From Arthrobacter ipis (GTDB taxonomy: Bacteria > Actinomycetota > Actinomycetes > Actinomycetales > Micrococcaceae), in assembly GCF_014694315.1 (NCBI RefSeq), contig NZ_JAAOXD010000009.1:131854-195853 (forward strand): 64,000 nt of DNA, written 5' to 3'. Shown piece after piece: positions 33,715 to 42,750 of this stretch. A program made the position numbers and the translations under genes. The notes under the pieces are model-generated. The model was not told the origin of the DNA, did no database searches, and saw only the letters and a list, made by a program, of their open reading frames with translations. Within the stretch, counting starts at the first letter, position 1, and every line of letters begins with the position of its first letter.

Positions 33715-34737
33715 CTACCAAACGATTTCCATCATGGCGGTGTTCAGGCCGGAACCGACGCCCATGCACAGCACGCGGTTCCCGGTTTCGAGGGTTTGCG
33801 CTTCGGCGGCGAGGGTCATGGGGAGCGAGGCAGGGCCCACGTTGCCCCAGTGCGGGAACGTGATGGGCACCCTGTCCGGGTCCAGGTCGATGGCGTCGAT
33901 GATGGCCTTCGTGTAGGCATTGCTGACCTGGTGCGTGACGTAGCGGTCCATGGAGCCCCAGTCCCACTCGGGCTGGGCCTCGTGCCAGGCGTCCACCACG
34001 AGCCGCAGGCCACCGTCGAGCAGGCCCCTGGTGTCGGTGGCCATGCCGTCGATGCCGCCCACGCACAGTTCATGGTGCTCGGTGCCGGCCCGCATCACGC
34101 CGCCGACGATCCGGTGCGCGCCGGGGTGCTCGTCCGCCGGGCCCAGCACCGCTGCAGCGGCTCCGGAACCCAGGGTGAGGGTGGCGAACTCGCGGTTGAA
34201 GTCCTCGCGGGTGGTTTCGGGCCGCTGCAGCCGGGCCAAGGTGGCCTCCTGCGTGGCCTGGGCATCTTCACCGTTGACAATCATCGCGTACTTAATCTGG
34301 CCGGAGTCGATCATGTTGGCCGCCAGGGCCATGCCGTTGACGAATCCGAGGCAGGCGTTGGCCAGGTCGAAGTTCATAGCCGACGACGGCAGGCTCAGTC
34401 CGTGGTGGATCTTCACCGCGACGGACGGTTCGAGGTTGCGCCGGGTGACCGAGGTGTTGATCAGCAGGCCGATTTCGGATGCGCCGACGCCGGCTTCGGC
34501 CAGGGCCTTTGCGCCCGCTTCGACCGCCGCATCATCGAACGATGTCCCGGCGGCCCACCAGCGGCGGTGCGTGATGCCGGCGACGCGTTCAAGCAGCCGC
34601 GGCGGGAACTTCAGCCGCTGCAGGGTGGAAGCCAGCCTCCGGTCGAAATCCGTGGAGCTCACGATCCTCGGAGCCTCGACACTGCTTACCGAAAGCAGCG
34701 CGGTGTTGCTATGTCGGAAGGTTGCGTTCCCTGCCAA
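33715..34737 (-). CDS. oleA: OleA-like thiolase condensing two acyl-CoAs
   Basis: The 340-residue thiolase/KAS III-like protein has the catalytic Cys in FDLANACLGFVNGMALAA, the His in THQVSNAYTKAIID and the Asn loop in FPHWGNVGPASLPM. OleA performs head-to-head Claisen condensation of two fatty acyl-CoAs, the first step of long-chain olefin synthesis. The start is TTG 34737 behind AGGGG. It is the first gene of the ole operon, divergent from an MFS transporter. Confidence 0.9.
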   Translation of the reverse strand: MAGNATFRHSNTALLSVSSVEAPRIVSSTDFDRRLASTLQRLKFPPRLLERVAGITHRRWWAAGTSFDDAAVEAGAKALAEAGVGASEIGLLINTSVTRRNLEPSVAVKIHHGLSLPSSAMNFDLANACLGFVNGMALAANMIDSGQIKYAMIVNGEDAQATQEATLARLQRPETTREDFNREFATLTLGSGAAAAVLGPADEHPGAHRIVGGVMRAGTEHHELCVGGIDGMATDTRGLLDGGLRLVVDAWHEAQPEWDWGSMDRYVTHQVSNAYTKAIIDAIDLDPDRVPITFPHWGNVGPASLPMTLAAEAQTLETGNRVLCMGVGSGLNTAMMEIVW

Positions 34738-34883
34738 TTCAAGCCCCTATTCGTTTCTGTCCTGCATTCATGCGGTGACTGTACCCATAAGTGCATAAGT
34801 GCAAGCCCAAGAGCTTAACTATGATGGTGCGAACCCGGATCCTCCACATTTGCCTCCCGTGGCACCTTTACTTGAGGCAGGCC

Positions 34884-34911
34884 GACGACGGCGGGACGTC
34901 CCGCCGTCGTC
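34884..34911. repeat. Dispersed palindrome, copy 1
   Basis: A perfect 28-base palindrome with arms GACGACGGCGGGAC/GTCCCGCCGTCGTC. It lies in the divergent region between oleA and the MFS gene, an odd place for a terminator. The same core recurs at 36819-36852 and, in shortened form, at 51434-51467. Confidence 0.7.
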
Positions 34912-34946
34912 CGTTAAGGGCCGTATCCGTGCCCGCCGGCCGTCAG

Positions 34947-34959
34947 TACACTGGGACGC
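34947..34959 (+). promoter_or_regulatory. -10 element and leaderless start
   Basis: TACACT (34947-34952) is followed by 7 bases and ATG 34960, with no ribosome site: a likely leaderless MFS transcript. Confidence 0.4.
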
Positions 34960-36387
34960 ATGACCGAGCAGGAAGCCGCCCCGGTCCAGGACGCCGAGGC
35001 TCCGACTCTCACCGATCCCGACGCCGTCGATACTTCCTTGCGCAGTCCCGAACAGCGGTCCCGCACCTTCGCCGGGATCCTGGTGAATACCGCGCTTGCC
35101 AACGTCACCACCAGCTACCTCTGGTTCGCGCTGACGTTCTGGGTGTACCTGGGGACGCGCAATGTGATCGCCACGGGGGTGGTCGGCGGCGCGTACATGC
35201 TGTTGATCGCCCTTTCCAGCATCAGCTTCGGCACCTTCGTGGACCGCTACCGCAAGCTGGCGGTGATGCGCTTCGCCGCCGGGTTCACCCTGGTGATGTT
35301 CATGGTGTCCGGGGTCATGTTCCTCCTGACGCCCGCAGCCCAGATCCTGGACCTGGCCCAGCCCTGGTTCTGGGTGTTCACGCTGATCATCCTGGTTGGG
35401 GCGGTGGTGGAAAACCTGCGCAACATCGCGCTGTCCACCACGGTAACCATCCTCATCGAGCCGGACCGGAGGGCCAACGCCAACGGGCTGGTGGGCATGG
35501 TGCAGGGGCTGATGTTCATCGTCACCTCCCTGCTCTCCGGGCTGTCCGTCGGGCTGCTGGGCATGGGGTGGACCATCGTCGTCGCCCTGGTGCTCACCGC
35601 CATGGCGTTCGCGCACCTGCTCACCCTGCGCATGCCCGAGGAACTGCGCGCCGCCGCTACTGATGCGCAAGGCGGATTCGATCTGCGCGGTTCACTCGCC
35701 GCCGTGTTTGCCATCGCCGGGCTGTTCGCGCTCATCCTGTTTTCCACGTTCAACAATTTCATCGGCGGCGTTTACATGGCGCTGATGGATCCGTACGGGC
35801 TGGAGATGTTCTCCGTGGAGATGTGGGGGGCCGTCTTCGCGCTCGGGTCCACCGGGTTCATCGTGGGCGGCGCACTGATCGGCAAATTCGGGCTCGGCGC
35901 CAACCCGCTGCGCACCTTACTCATCGCCGTGGCCGTGATGGGGCTCCTCGGCGCAGTGTTCACGCTGCGGGAGTGGGCCTGGCTGTACGTCGCGGGCATC
36001 TGGCTGTACCTGGTTCTGATACCGTTCGTGGAGGCCGCCGAGCAGACTGTCATCCAACAGGTGGTCCCCCTGTCCCGCCAGGGCCGGGTGTTCGGATTCG
36101 CCATGGCCTTCGAGTCCGCCGCGGCGCCGGTCACCGCATTCCTTATTGCCCCGATAGCCCAGTTCTGGATCATCCCGTATGCGCGGTCCGCTGAGGGCGC
36201 CGCCCAGCTGGCCCCGCTTCTGGGCGAGGGCACCTCCCGCGGCATCGCACTGGTGTTTCTGGTGGCCGGAATCATCATGATCGCCGCCGCGTTGGCGGCC
36301 TTTCTGACGCCGGTTTACCGCCGGGTTTCGGCATCATATGCGCGGGCAGCCTTGGACGCCCCGGAGGCTGCGACACCCTCTGCATGA
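34960..36387 (+). CDS. MFS transporter
   Basis: The 475-residue protein has a 40-residue acidic N-terminal tail and about 12 membrane segments. The loop GTFVDRYRKLAVMR after segment 2 matches the MFS signature (D-R-x-R-K), and the second half has GALIGKFGLGANPLR. It resembles the group with a mid-chain permuted DUF-like region rather than a known drug exporter. It is divergent from the ole operon; an export role for hydrophobic products is only a guess. Confidence 0.82.
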   Translation: MTEQEAAPVQDAEAPTLTDPDAVDTSLRSPEQRSRTFAGILVNTALANVTTSYLWFALTFWVYLGTRNVIATGVVGGAYMLLIALSSISFGTFVDRYRKLAVMRFAAGFTLVMFMVSGVMFLLTPAAQILDLAQPWFWVFTLIILVGAVVENLRNIALSTTVTILIEPDRRANANGLVGMVQGLMFIVTSLLSGLSVGLLGMGWTIVVALVLTAMAFAHLLTLRMPEELRAAATDAQGGFDLRGSLAAVFAIAGLFALILFSTFNNFIGGVYMALMDPYGLEMFSVEMWGAVFALGSTGFIVGGALIGKFGLGANPLRTLLIAVAVMGLLGAVFTLREWAWLYVAGIWLYLVLIPFVEAAEQTVIQQVVPLSRQGRVFGFAMAFESAAAPVTAFLIAPIAQFWIIPYARSAEGAAQLAPLLGEGTSRGIALVFLVAGIIMIAAALAAFLTPVYRRVSASYARAALDAPEAATPSA

Positions 36388-36400
36388 GTAGACGGCGCTT

Positions 36401-36766
36401 TTACGGCGTGCTGCCGTAACCGGTCCCGCCTGCCTTCTGAATCGCGGCGGCGGTCCGGCTGATAACGACGATCCGCACGGCCACGCCCGCCAAGACCAGG
36501 ACGACGCCCAGCGCAATCAGGATCCAGGTAGGAACCGCGGCGGCCTCGATGCTGCGGTAGCAGTTCGCCGCTGCTTTGGCGCCGCGGTGGAGCGCGTCGA
36601 ATGCTTCAGCGGCACGGCTGTCCGGTAAAAGCGGGCTGCCACAGAGCGGGCCGGTCTGCTGCAGTCCGAAGACGATCCCGGCAAGGAGCACAGCGAATCC
36701 GGCTCCGATCAGCCAGAGCCAGACCTGCCACGCGGCGGAATTCCGCCGGACCCTTGTACCTCGCAC
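36401..36766 (-). CDS. Hypothetical two-segment membrane protein
   Basis: 121 residues with membrane segments at about 15-37 (VWLWLIGAGFAVLLAGIVFG) and 78-100 (TWILIALGVVLVLAGVAVRI). Between them is an external loop of about 40 residues containing two cysteines (GPLCGSPLLP, AANCYRSI) that could form a disulfide. It converges with the MFS gene. No family was recognised. Confidence 0.65.
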   Translation of the reverse strand: MRGTRVRRNSAAWQVWLWLIGAGFAVLLAGIVFGLQQTGPLCGSPLLPDSRAAEAFDALHRGAKAAANCYRSIEAAAVPTWILIALGVVLVLAGVAVRIVVISRTAAAIQKAGGTGYGSTP

Positions 36767-36818
36767 GTCACTCCCTAGATAGCGGCGGTACCGAAATCAT
36801 AAGGGGAATTGTCCTGAA

Positions 36819-36852
36819 GCGGACGACGGCGGGACGTCCCGCCGTCGTCCGC
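36819..36852. terminator. Dispersed palindrome, copy 2
   Basis: A 34-base perfect palindrome whose central 28 bases equal copy 1 at 34884. It begins immediately after the stop codon of the 36853-37194 gene (minus strand), so here it probably works as its terminator. Confidence 0.7.
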
Positions 36853-37194
36853 TTAGGCGCAGCGAGCCTGGGTCGTGTCAATGATGGCCATCTGGCCGGT
36901 TTCGGGGACACCGGGAAATTGCACGTGCTGGGGGTCAGCAGCGGCAACCGGCGGCTCCTGCCGGGAGCGCATGCGAACGAGCGCTACCGCGGAAATGAGG
37001 AACCAGGCAACGTTCGTGACCACGGACGGCCAGGCTTCGTGGAATGCACCATTGACAATGAAAGCGCACGAACCGAGGAGATTCGCGGTCTGGAAGCCCT
37101 TGCCGGCCTTCAGCCAACCCATGGACACAGCCAGGTACGCACTCAGAATCGCAACAGCGCCTGCCCAACCGGAGATTTCCCACAGCAGTTCCAT
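36853..37194 (-). CDS. CBU_0592-family membrane protein
   Basis: 113 residues with three membrane helices in the first 80 (GWAGAVAILSAYLAVS, NLLGSCAFIVNGAFH, VVTNVAWFLISAVALV), the usual layout of the CBU_0592 family. A polar tail of about 35 residues follows. The AxxNLxG and N-V-xW positions are kept. Function unknown. It is divergent from the LysR-type gene, which may control it. Confidence 0.75.
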   Translation of the reverse strand: MELLWEISGWAGAVAILSAYLAVSMGWLKAGKGFQTANLLGSCAFIVNGAFHEAWPSVVTNVAWFLISAVALVRMRSRQEPPVAAADPQHVQFPGVPETGQMAIIDTTQARCA

Positions 37195-37428
37195 GATGTC
37201 CTTTCAGGGTTGATGCCCGGCTGCCATCCGCTGGACGGAGTGAAGATGACGGGCCATATGTCTTCGTTTAGTAAGGGGCGCCATTGCCGACGGGATCAGG
37301 CATCGCTGAACAGCCTGTGCTCAGCCGTCCGGCCTGTCTCTTACCCTTAGTTTTAACAGCAATTATGAGCACGAAGGGTCTTTAGATCAATTGCATTCCG
37401 CTGAAGACATGGTTTAGAACTACTTAAC

Positions 37429-38355
37429 ATGGATATCGATCCGCGCCGCCTGCGGGTTCTTCTTGCGGTTGCCCGCACGGGCGGAGTGCTCGCCGCCGCC
37501 GACGAACTGGGGATTTCGCCCTCGGCCGTGTCCCAGCAGCTCAATAAGTTGGAGGACGAGACGGGGCACGCCTTAGTGGTGCGCACACCCAAGGGCTCGG
37601 TTTTGACCCCCGCCGGCCTGGCTGTAGCCGAAGCCGGCGAGGAGATCGAGCGCGCACTCAGCGTCGCCCGCGCCCGGATGGAAGGCGGGGCCAAGATCGC
37701 GGGGGTGGTGCGAGTGGGCGGCTTCACCAGCTTTGTCCGCACGGTGGTGATCCCGCGCTTGCCCGAGTGGCGAGTCCAGTACCCGCAATTACAGATCCGG
37801 ATGATTGAGGACGACTTCCCTGCCCTGATGCGGCTGCTCCGGCAGCGCGCCCTCGACGCCGTTGTGATCGAACTGGATTCGACGACGACGGCCGGGCAGC
37901 GTCCACTGGGCGCCGGAATGATCGAGGAGCCCCTCCTGGACGAGCCCTGGAAACTGGTGGTTCCCGCGGGTGCACTGCTCAGCACCGAGAACATCGACCT
38001 TGGCCGCCTGCCGTTTCCGTGGCTCGGCGTCGAGTCCTCAGCCGCCAACGCTTCGGTCCTCGGCCGGCTCCGTGAGTCAACGGGTGCCCAGTTGGAGACT
38101 GTGCATCAGTACCAGGACACGCTGACCGCTCTGGCACTGGTCGCCGCGGGCGAGGGCGTCGCCATCGTGCCCACCTTGGCGTTGACCGGCCTCGTCCAGG
38201 ACGGCGTGGACGTCCTGGACGTCCCCGGGCTGGGCACGCGGCGCATCGTTCTGCGGCGGTTCGACCGGCGACGGTCAGCGAGCCTGCCTGTGGACACCGT
38301 GGCCCGCCTTTTGCGGGAATCGGCTGCGGCCTTCGACACGCGGTCGACGTCGTGA
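37429..38355 (+). CDS. LysR-family transcriptional regulator
   Basis: 308 residues. The winged HTH is at residues 4-62 (LRVLLAVARTGGVLAAADEL, ISPSAVSQQLNKLE) and the periplasmic-binding-like effector domain from about 88 (VRVGGFTSFVRTVVIPRL, LVAAGEGVAIVPTLAL). It is divergent from the CBU_0592-family gene over a 234-base gap in which no clear T-N11-A site was singled out. The effector is unknown. Confidence 0.9.
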   Translation: MDIDPRRLRVLLAVARTGGVLAAADELGISPSAVSQQLNKLEDETGHALVVRTPKGSVLTPAGLAVAEAGEEIERALSVARARMEGGAKIAGVVRVGGFTSFVRTVVIPRLPEWRVQYPQLQIRMIEDDFPALMRLLRQRALDAVVIELDSTTTAGQRPLGAGMIEEPLLDEPWKLVVPAGALLSTENIDLGRLPFPWLGVESSAANASVLGRLRESTGAQLETVHQYQDTLTALALVAAGEGVAIVPTLALTGLVQDGVDVLDVPGLGTRRIVLRRFDRRRSASLPVDTVARLLRESAAAFDTRSTS

Positions 38356-38509
38356 GCCGCTGTTTATTTGTCCGGAATTACCTGAACAAATAGGCGGGGT
38401 GTGGCTATTTCCGGCCGCCTGATCCAGGCATAATGTGGAAGCACCACCGATGGAGTGGCCGGGACGCAGAACTAGCGTTTCCATCCGCGAACTAACAAGG
38501 GAGATTCTC

Positions 38510-38659
38510 ATGTTGCTTTGGATAGCCATCATTATCGCGGTTCTCTGGCTTCTCGGCCTGCTCGGCAACATTGGCGGCGGGTTGATTCACCTGCTTTTGG
38601 TTATAGCCGTGGTGGTCCTGATCTTCCACTTCGTCCGCGGCAGGTCCTCGCGGGTGTAG
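38510..38659 (+). CDS. lmo0937-family small membrane protein
   Basis: 49 residues from ATG 38510 with AAGGGAG upstream. It starts MLLWIAIIIAVLWLLGLL and consists of two short hydrophobic helices separated by GNIGGGLIHL, with a basic end GRSSRV. This is typical of the widespread lmo0937 (DUF5670) family. It is membrane located; its function is unknown, often stress related. Convergent with the permease gene. Confidence 0.8.
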   Translation: MLLWIAIIIAVLWLLGLLGNIGGGLIHLLLVIAVVVLIFHFVRGRSSRV

Positions 38660-38766
38660 CTTGCCGCTGCGATTGACCTCCACGGGCAACAGGGGAGCCG
38701 GGTGCTGTTCTTGCCCGGCTTCCCTGTCTCCCGATCAATGCGTGGGGTAGCCCCGCGGCAGCATGG

Positions 38767-40338
38767 TCACCGGGTGCCGCCGCCAAGTTCGTCCTCGAGG
38801 TCCTTGGGTGCCGTGAGATCCATCTCGAGCAGCGGCACCACTTTGGACTTGGTAATGAAGCGGTGAGCCAGCCAGAGGACGATGAAGACCGGCAACCCGA
38901 TGTAGGAGGAAAGTACCTCCATCACCCTCCCGGCAAGCACAGCCTCGTAGTTCTGTCCCGCGATCACCAGGATCAGCAGGGCGAAGGCCAGCAGTGGGCC
39001 AATGGGAAAGAGGGACGCTTTGTACGGCAGGTCGCCAAGCTTGTTCCCCTGGGCCAGGAAGCCACGCCTGAACCGGTAGTGGGAGACCGCGATCCCCGCC
39101 CAGACGATGAAGCCGCACAGGCCTGACATGTTCAGCAGCCAGGAGTAGGCCGCGCCCTGACCGACGATCGCGGAGAGGAACCCGAAGAGTCCCACGGCCG
39201 CGGTCGCCAGCAGCGCCGGGATCGGCACGCCACGTGCATTGGTCCGGCCGAAGATCTTCGGGGCCATGCCGTCATGTGCCATGGCGTAGAGCATCCGGGT
39301 GGAGGCATAGAGTCCGGAGTTGCCCGCGGAGAGGATGGCGGTCAGGATCACCGCGTTCATCAAGGCCGCCGCGAAGGCGATGCCGGCGCGCGAGAAGACC
39401 AGGGTAAAGGGCGATGCCGCAACATCGGCCTCGCCGGAGGCCAGCAGGCTCGGATCGCTGAAAGGGATCAGGCAGCCGATGATAAAGATGGCACCAATGT
39501 AGAAAAGCATGATGCGCCAGAAGACAGTGCGGATAGCTTTCGGCACTTCGCGACGCGGGTTCTTGGCTTCGCCTGCGGCCACGCCCACCAGCTCGGTGCC
39601 CTGGAAGGAGAACCCGGCGATCATGAAGACCGAGATGATCGAGACCCATCCCCCGTGGAACACTTCATCGCGGTTTTCCCAGTTACTCAGTCCCGGGGAG
39701 TTACCCCCGAGGATGCCGGAGATCATCAGCACTCCGGCGATCAGGAAGAGCACCACTGCGGTGACCTTGATGAGGGAGAGCCAGAACTCCGACTCACCGA
39801 AGGACTTCGCGGAGAGGGCGTTGAGCCCGGCCAGCACCAGCAGAAAGATCCCGGCCCAGACCCATCCGGGGACTCCCGGGAACCAGAAGTCCATGATGAT
39901 TCCCGCCGCGACCAGCTCGGCGGCCACAGTGATGGCCCAGTTGAACCAATAGTTCCAGCCGATCGCGAACCCAAAGGACGGGGAGACAAAACGGGTGGCA
40001 AAGGACTGGAAGGAACCGGCGACCGGAATTTTGGCCGACATCTCCCCGAGTGACTGCATCAGCAGGAAGACCATCAGCCCGACCAGCGCGTAGGCGGCCA
40101 GCGCACCGCCGGGCCCCGCCTGGGATATGGTGCCGCCCGAGGCCACGAACAGTCCGGTACCGATCGCACCGCCTATGGCGATCATCTGCAGGTGGCGGCT
40201 GCTTAGTCCGCGCTTGAGTTCGTTGGCAGTTTCGTTGGAGGCGCGAGCTGCCCCTGTGGCTGGGGCGTAGCCGGGTTGTGCCACTGCATCGTCGTTGATT
40301 TCTGTGGAAGTTGTTTGCGTGAGGGAGCTGAGTCCCAT
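38767..40338 (-). CDS. Amino-acid permease (APC superfamily)
   Basis: The 523-residue protein has 12 membrane segments and the family signature near the N-terminus: LSSRHLQMIAIGGAIGTGLF and SGGTISQAGPGGALAAYAL. The substrate-binding loop lies in FQGTELVGVAAGEAKNPRR. The best resemblance is to lysine/GABA/aromatic-type permeases of Gram-positive bacteria; the exact amino acid is unknown. It is a proton-coupled importer. It is divergent from the DUF6421 gene. Confidence 0.9.
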   Translation of the reverse strand: MGLSSLTQTTSTEINDDAVAQPGYAPATGAARASNETANELKRGLSSRHLQMIAIGGAIGTGLFVASGGTISQAGPGGALAAYALVGLMVFLLMQSLGEMSAKIPVAGSFQSFATRFVSPSFGFAIGWNYWFNWAITVAAELVAAGIIMDFWFPGVPGWVWAGIFLLVLAGLNALSAKSFGESEFWLSLIKVTAVVLFLIAGVLMISGILGGNSPGLSNWENRDEVFHGGWVSIISVFMIAGFSFQGTELVGVAAGEAKNPRREVPKAIRTVFWRIMLFYIGAIFIIGCLIPFSDPSLLASGEADVAASPFTLVFSRAGIAFAAALMNAVILTAILSAGNSGLYASTRMLYAMAHDGMAPKIFGRTNARGVPIPALLATAAVGLFGFLSAIVGQGAAYSWLLNMSGLCGFIVWAGIAVSHYRFRRGFLAQGNKLGDLPYKASLFPIGPLLAFALLILVIAGQNYEAVLAGRVMEVLSSYIGLPVFIVLWLAHRFITKSKVVPLLEMDLTAPKDLEDELGGGTR

Positions 40339-40594
40339 GATGCCTCCGGGAAGGTAGCTGCGGTGGGTTGAACTTTCCGGCGGGCCCGGCCGGGAAGGAC
40401 GGTGATCAAGCTAACACATGGAAAGAACGAGCCCTCTTGCGAAGCGAATGTTGCCCATCGAATCCTCGATGTCTAACGAATGGGGCGGACAAGCGACCGC
40501 GCGAGCACAAGAGTTTCTTATGTGTGGAGAAAAAAGTCATCATGCATGCTTACCCATTGCTACGTTCTTCGGGACCCCTCAACGGAAGGAAGAC

Positions 40595-41998
40595 ATGTCT
40601 GTCATCGCAAGCCCCGAAGCGACAAGCACCCGGGCAGAAGACCTCAAGGAACTCCCGGCATGGCAGGCTTTGAAGACAGCCGTCATTGGACTGCAGCAGG
40701 TTCAGGCGCCGGACGGTTCCGTTCCGGAACCCGCCAACCACGACCAGGCCCGCCAGAAAGTCAGTATCATCACTGGCTCAATTGACGACCTGCGTCCGCA
40801 CCTTCCCCACGACAGGGAATACCTCGAACTGCTCGTGCAGGACTTCCAGCGGTGGGCGTCCGAGGGCTTCGTCGTACCTGATTTCCTCGACTCCTTGGTG
40901 GCCTTCCACCCCGAGCAGTGGCGCATCGATGGGCTGCCGCACCTGGTTGTGTTCCCCATGTACACGCAGAACGGCAGCACCAACCGCTACTTTGAGGCCG
41001 TCCTCATCGAGGTCATTTGGCCGTCCTTCGTCGCTGAACTGGAGTCAGGTAGCTACTCCAACAAGCTGTTCGTCCCCATCAGCTTCGTCGATTTCACGCC
41101 GGGCTATGACACGAACTCCGCAGTACTCTTCCCCGAGAGCGTAGCCGTGCGGAGCACCCCCTCGTTCACGTGGGGAGGCATTTTCGCGGACCGGGAAGCT
41201 GCCCGGTTCCGTCGCGTCCTAAAAGCTGCTGCCGACATTACTTCCCTGGACCTGCCGGATGACGCCGAGGAATTGCTCGAGGACCAACACCTCACGGAGA
41301 AGACCTTCGTGATGTGGGATCTGATCCATGACCGGACCCACATGCGCGGTGACCTGCCCTTTGACCCGTTCATGATCAAGCAGCGGATGCCGTACTTCCT
41401 GTACTCCCTCGAGGAGCTTCGCTGTGACCTGACCGCCTTCCGCGAATCAGTCCTCATCGAGCGGGACGAAACGGCTTCCGGGGACGCCCGCAAGCACGCC
41501 AAGTTGGTCCAGTACGCCGTGATCTTCGATCGCATTTTCCGCTTCGCGATTACCGGAAATCGGGTCCGCAACTACGACGCCGTGGGCGGCCAATTGCTGT
41601 TCGCCTGGATGCACCAGCACCGGGTCCTGCACTGGACCGATGGAAAGTTGAGCATCGACTGGAAGGACGTCGCCGGCGTTGTCGTCGAGCTGAGTCTCCG
41701 CATCGAGGAACTCTACTGGCGTTCGATCGACCGGCCGAAGACCGCACACTGGCTGGCGGCCTATGAGCTCGTCTCGGAAACCCTCACCCCCAACCCGTCC
41801 TCTGTCTGGGCCAAGGGACCGGACGCCCTTCCGCTCGACGGCCCTCCCCGGGGACTGACCGACCAGGTCCTCGATGACGAATTCCCCCTGTCAATGTTCT
41901 ACGAAGCACTGGAGAAGAAGATGCGCCCAATCATTGAATCAACTGCCGGGATCACCGGTAAGAGCCCTGTGAAGACTGAGGGCGAGGCAGGCGCATGA
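40595..41998 (+). CDS. DUF6421-family protein
   Basis: The 467-residue protein starts at ATG 40595, with GGAAGGA upstream; the in-frame extension from 40418 is not protein-like. Blocks such as PHLPHDREYLELLVQDF, RNYDAVGGQLLFAWMHQ and FVMWDLIHDRTHMRGDLPF (with HD-rich pattern) match what I remember of the actinobacterial DUF6421 family. It overlaps the SDR gene by ATGA, and in relatives the set includes a threonine-aldolase gene, present here only as a wreck. No function known. Confidence 0.65.
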   Translation: MSVIASPEATSTRAEDLKELPAWQALKTAVIGLQQVQAPDGSVPEPANHDQARQKVSIITGSIDDLRPHLPHDREYLELLVQDFQRWASEGFVVPDFLDSLVAFHPEQWRIDGLPHLVVFPMYTQNGSTNRYFEAVLIEVIWPSFVAELESGSYSNKLFVPISFVDFTPGYDTNSAVLFPESVAVRSTPSFTWGGIFADREAARFRRVLKAAADITSLDLPDDAEELLEDQHLTEKTFVMWDLIHDRTHMRGDLPFDPFMIKQRMPYFLYSLEELRCDLTAFRESVLIERDETASGDARKHAKLVQYAVIFDRIFRFAITGNRVRNYDAVGGQLLFAWMHQHRVLHWTDGKLSIDWKDVAGVVVELSLRIEELYWRSIDRPKTAHWLAAYELVSETLTPNPSSVWAKGPDALPLDGPPRGLTDQVLDDEFPLSMFYEALEKKMRPIIESTAGITGKSPVKTEGEAGA

Positions 41999-42750
41999 GC
42001 CAGGACCTCTCGGGGCGCACGGTCGTCGTCGCCGGTTCGACAAGCGCTGCCGGCGTTGCGGTGGTGCGCACCCTCTCGCAGGCAGGGGCACGCGTAGCCG
42101 CCGTGGACATTCTTGAGGACCGGGTCCAGGAGCTCTCGGCCGCTTACGAAAACGTCACGGGCTATGTCTGCAACCTCGCGGATCTGCAAGCCGTTGAAGA
42201 CTTGGCGAAGTCCGTCAGAAACGATCTGGGTCCCGTGGATGGCCTTATCCATCTCGTAGGAGGGTGGCGCGGCGGTGAAGGCATCAAAGGCCAGGCGGAC
42301 GCAGACTGGGACTTCCTGCACACCAGCGTCCTCACCACCCTGAGGAACACCAGCCGCGCGTTTTACGATGACTTGGCTGCTTCCCCGGCCGGACGCCTGG
42401 CCATCGTTTCCGCGCAGTCCGCTTCCGCGCCAACGGCGGATGGCGCCGCCTATGCTGCCGTCAAGTCAGCCGCCGAGGCTTGGACCCTCGCCGTGGCCGA
42501 CGGGTTCCGGCAACTGCAGGGAGGAAAAGAAAGCCTCACCGCTCAGCACTCAGCCGCGTTGGTCCTTGTCGTCAAGGCTCTGGTCGATGACCGGATGCGC
42601 GCAGCCCAGCCGGAACGGAAATTTCCGGGCTTCACCGATGTCAGTGTCCTTGCCGACGCTGTGGAGCGGATCTTCCACCTGGAGGCAGAACAGATCAACG
42701 GGCAGCGCTTGCCCCTCACCGCCGGCCACCTTGTGGGCGCACTGTCCTGA
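41995..42750 (+). CDS. Short-chain dehydrogenase/reductase
   Basis: A 251-residue SDR. The nucleotide-binding motif is VVVAGSTSAAGVAVVRTL, a variant of TGxxxGxG; VDILEDRV suggests NAD. The active-site Ser and Tyr-Lys lie in LAIVSAQSASAPTADGA and AAYAAVKSAAEAW. It is translationally coupled to the DUF6421 gene. It ends just before the threonine-aldolase remnant, with which it probably once formed an operon. Confidence 0.85.
   Translation: MSQDLSGRTVVVAGSTSAAGVAVVRTLSQAGARVAAVDILEDRVQELSAAYENVTGYVCNLADLQAVEDLAKSVRNDLGPVDGLIHLVGGWRGGEGIKGQADADWDFLHTSVLTTLRNTSRAFYDDLAASPAGRLAIVSAQSASAPTADGAAYAAVKSAAEAWTLAVADGFRQLQGGKESLTAQHSAALVLVVKALVDDRMRAAQPERKFPGFTDVSVLADAVERIFHLEAEQINGQRLPLTAGHLVGALS

Noticed and set aside
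33698..34066. N-terminal extension of the OleBC frame
   Set aside because: It overlaps the well-conserved oleA 3' part in another frame and shows Arg/Gly/His-rich shadow sequence.
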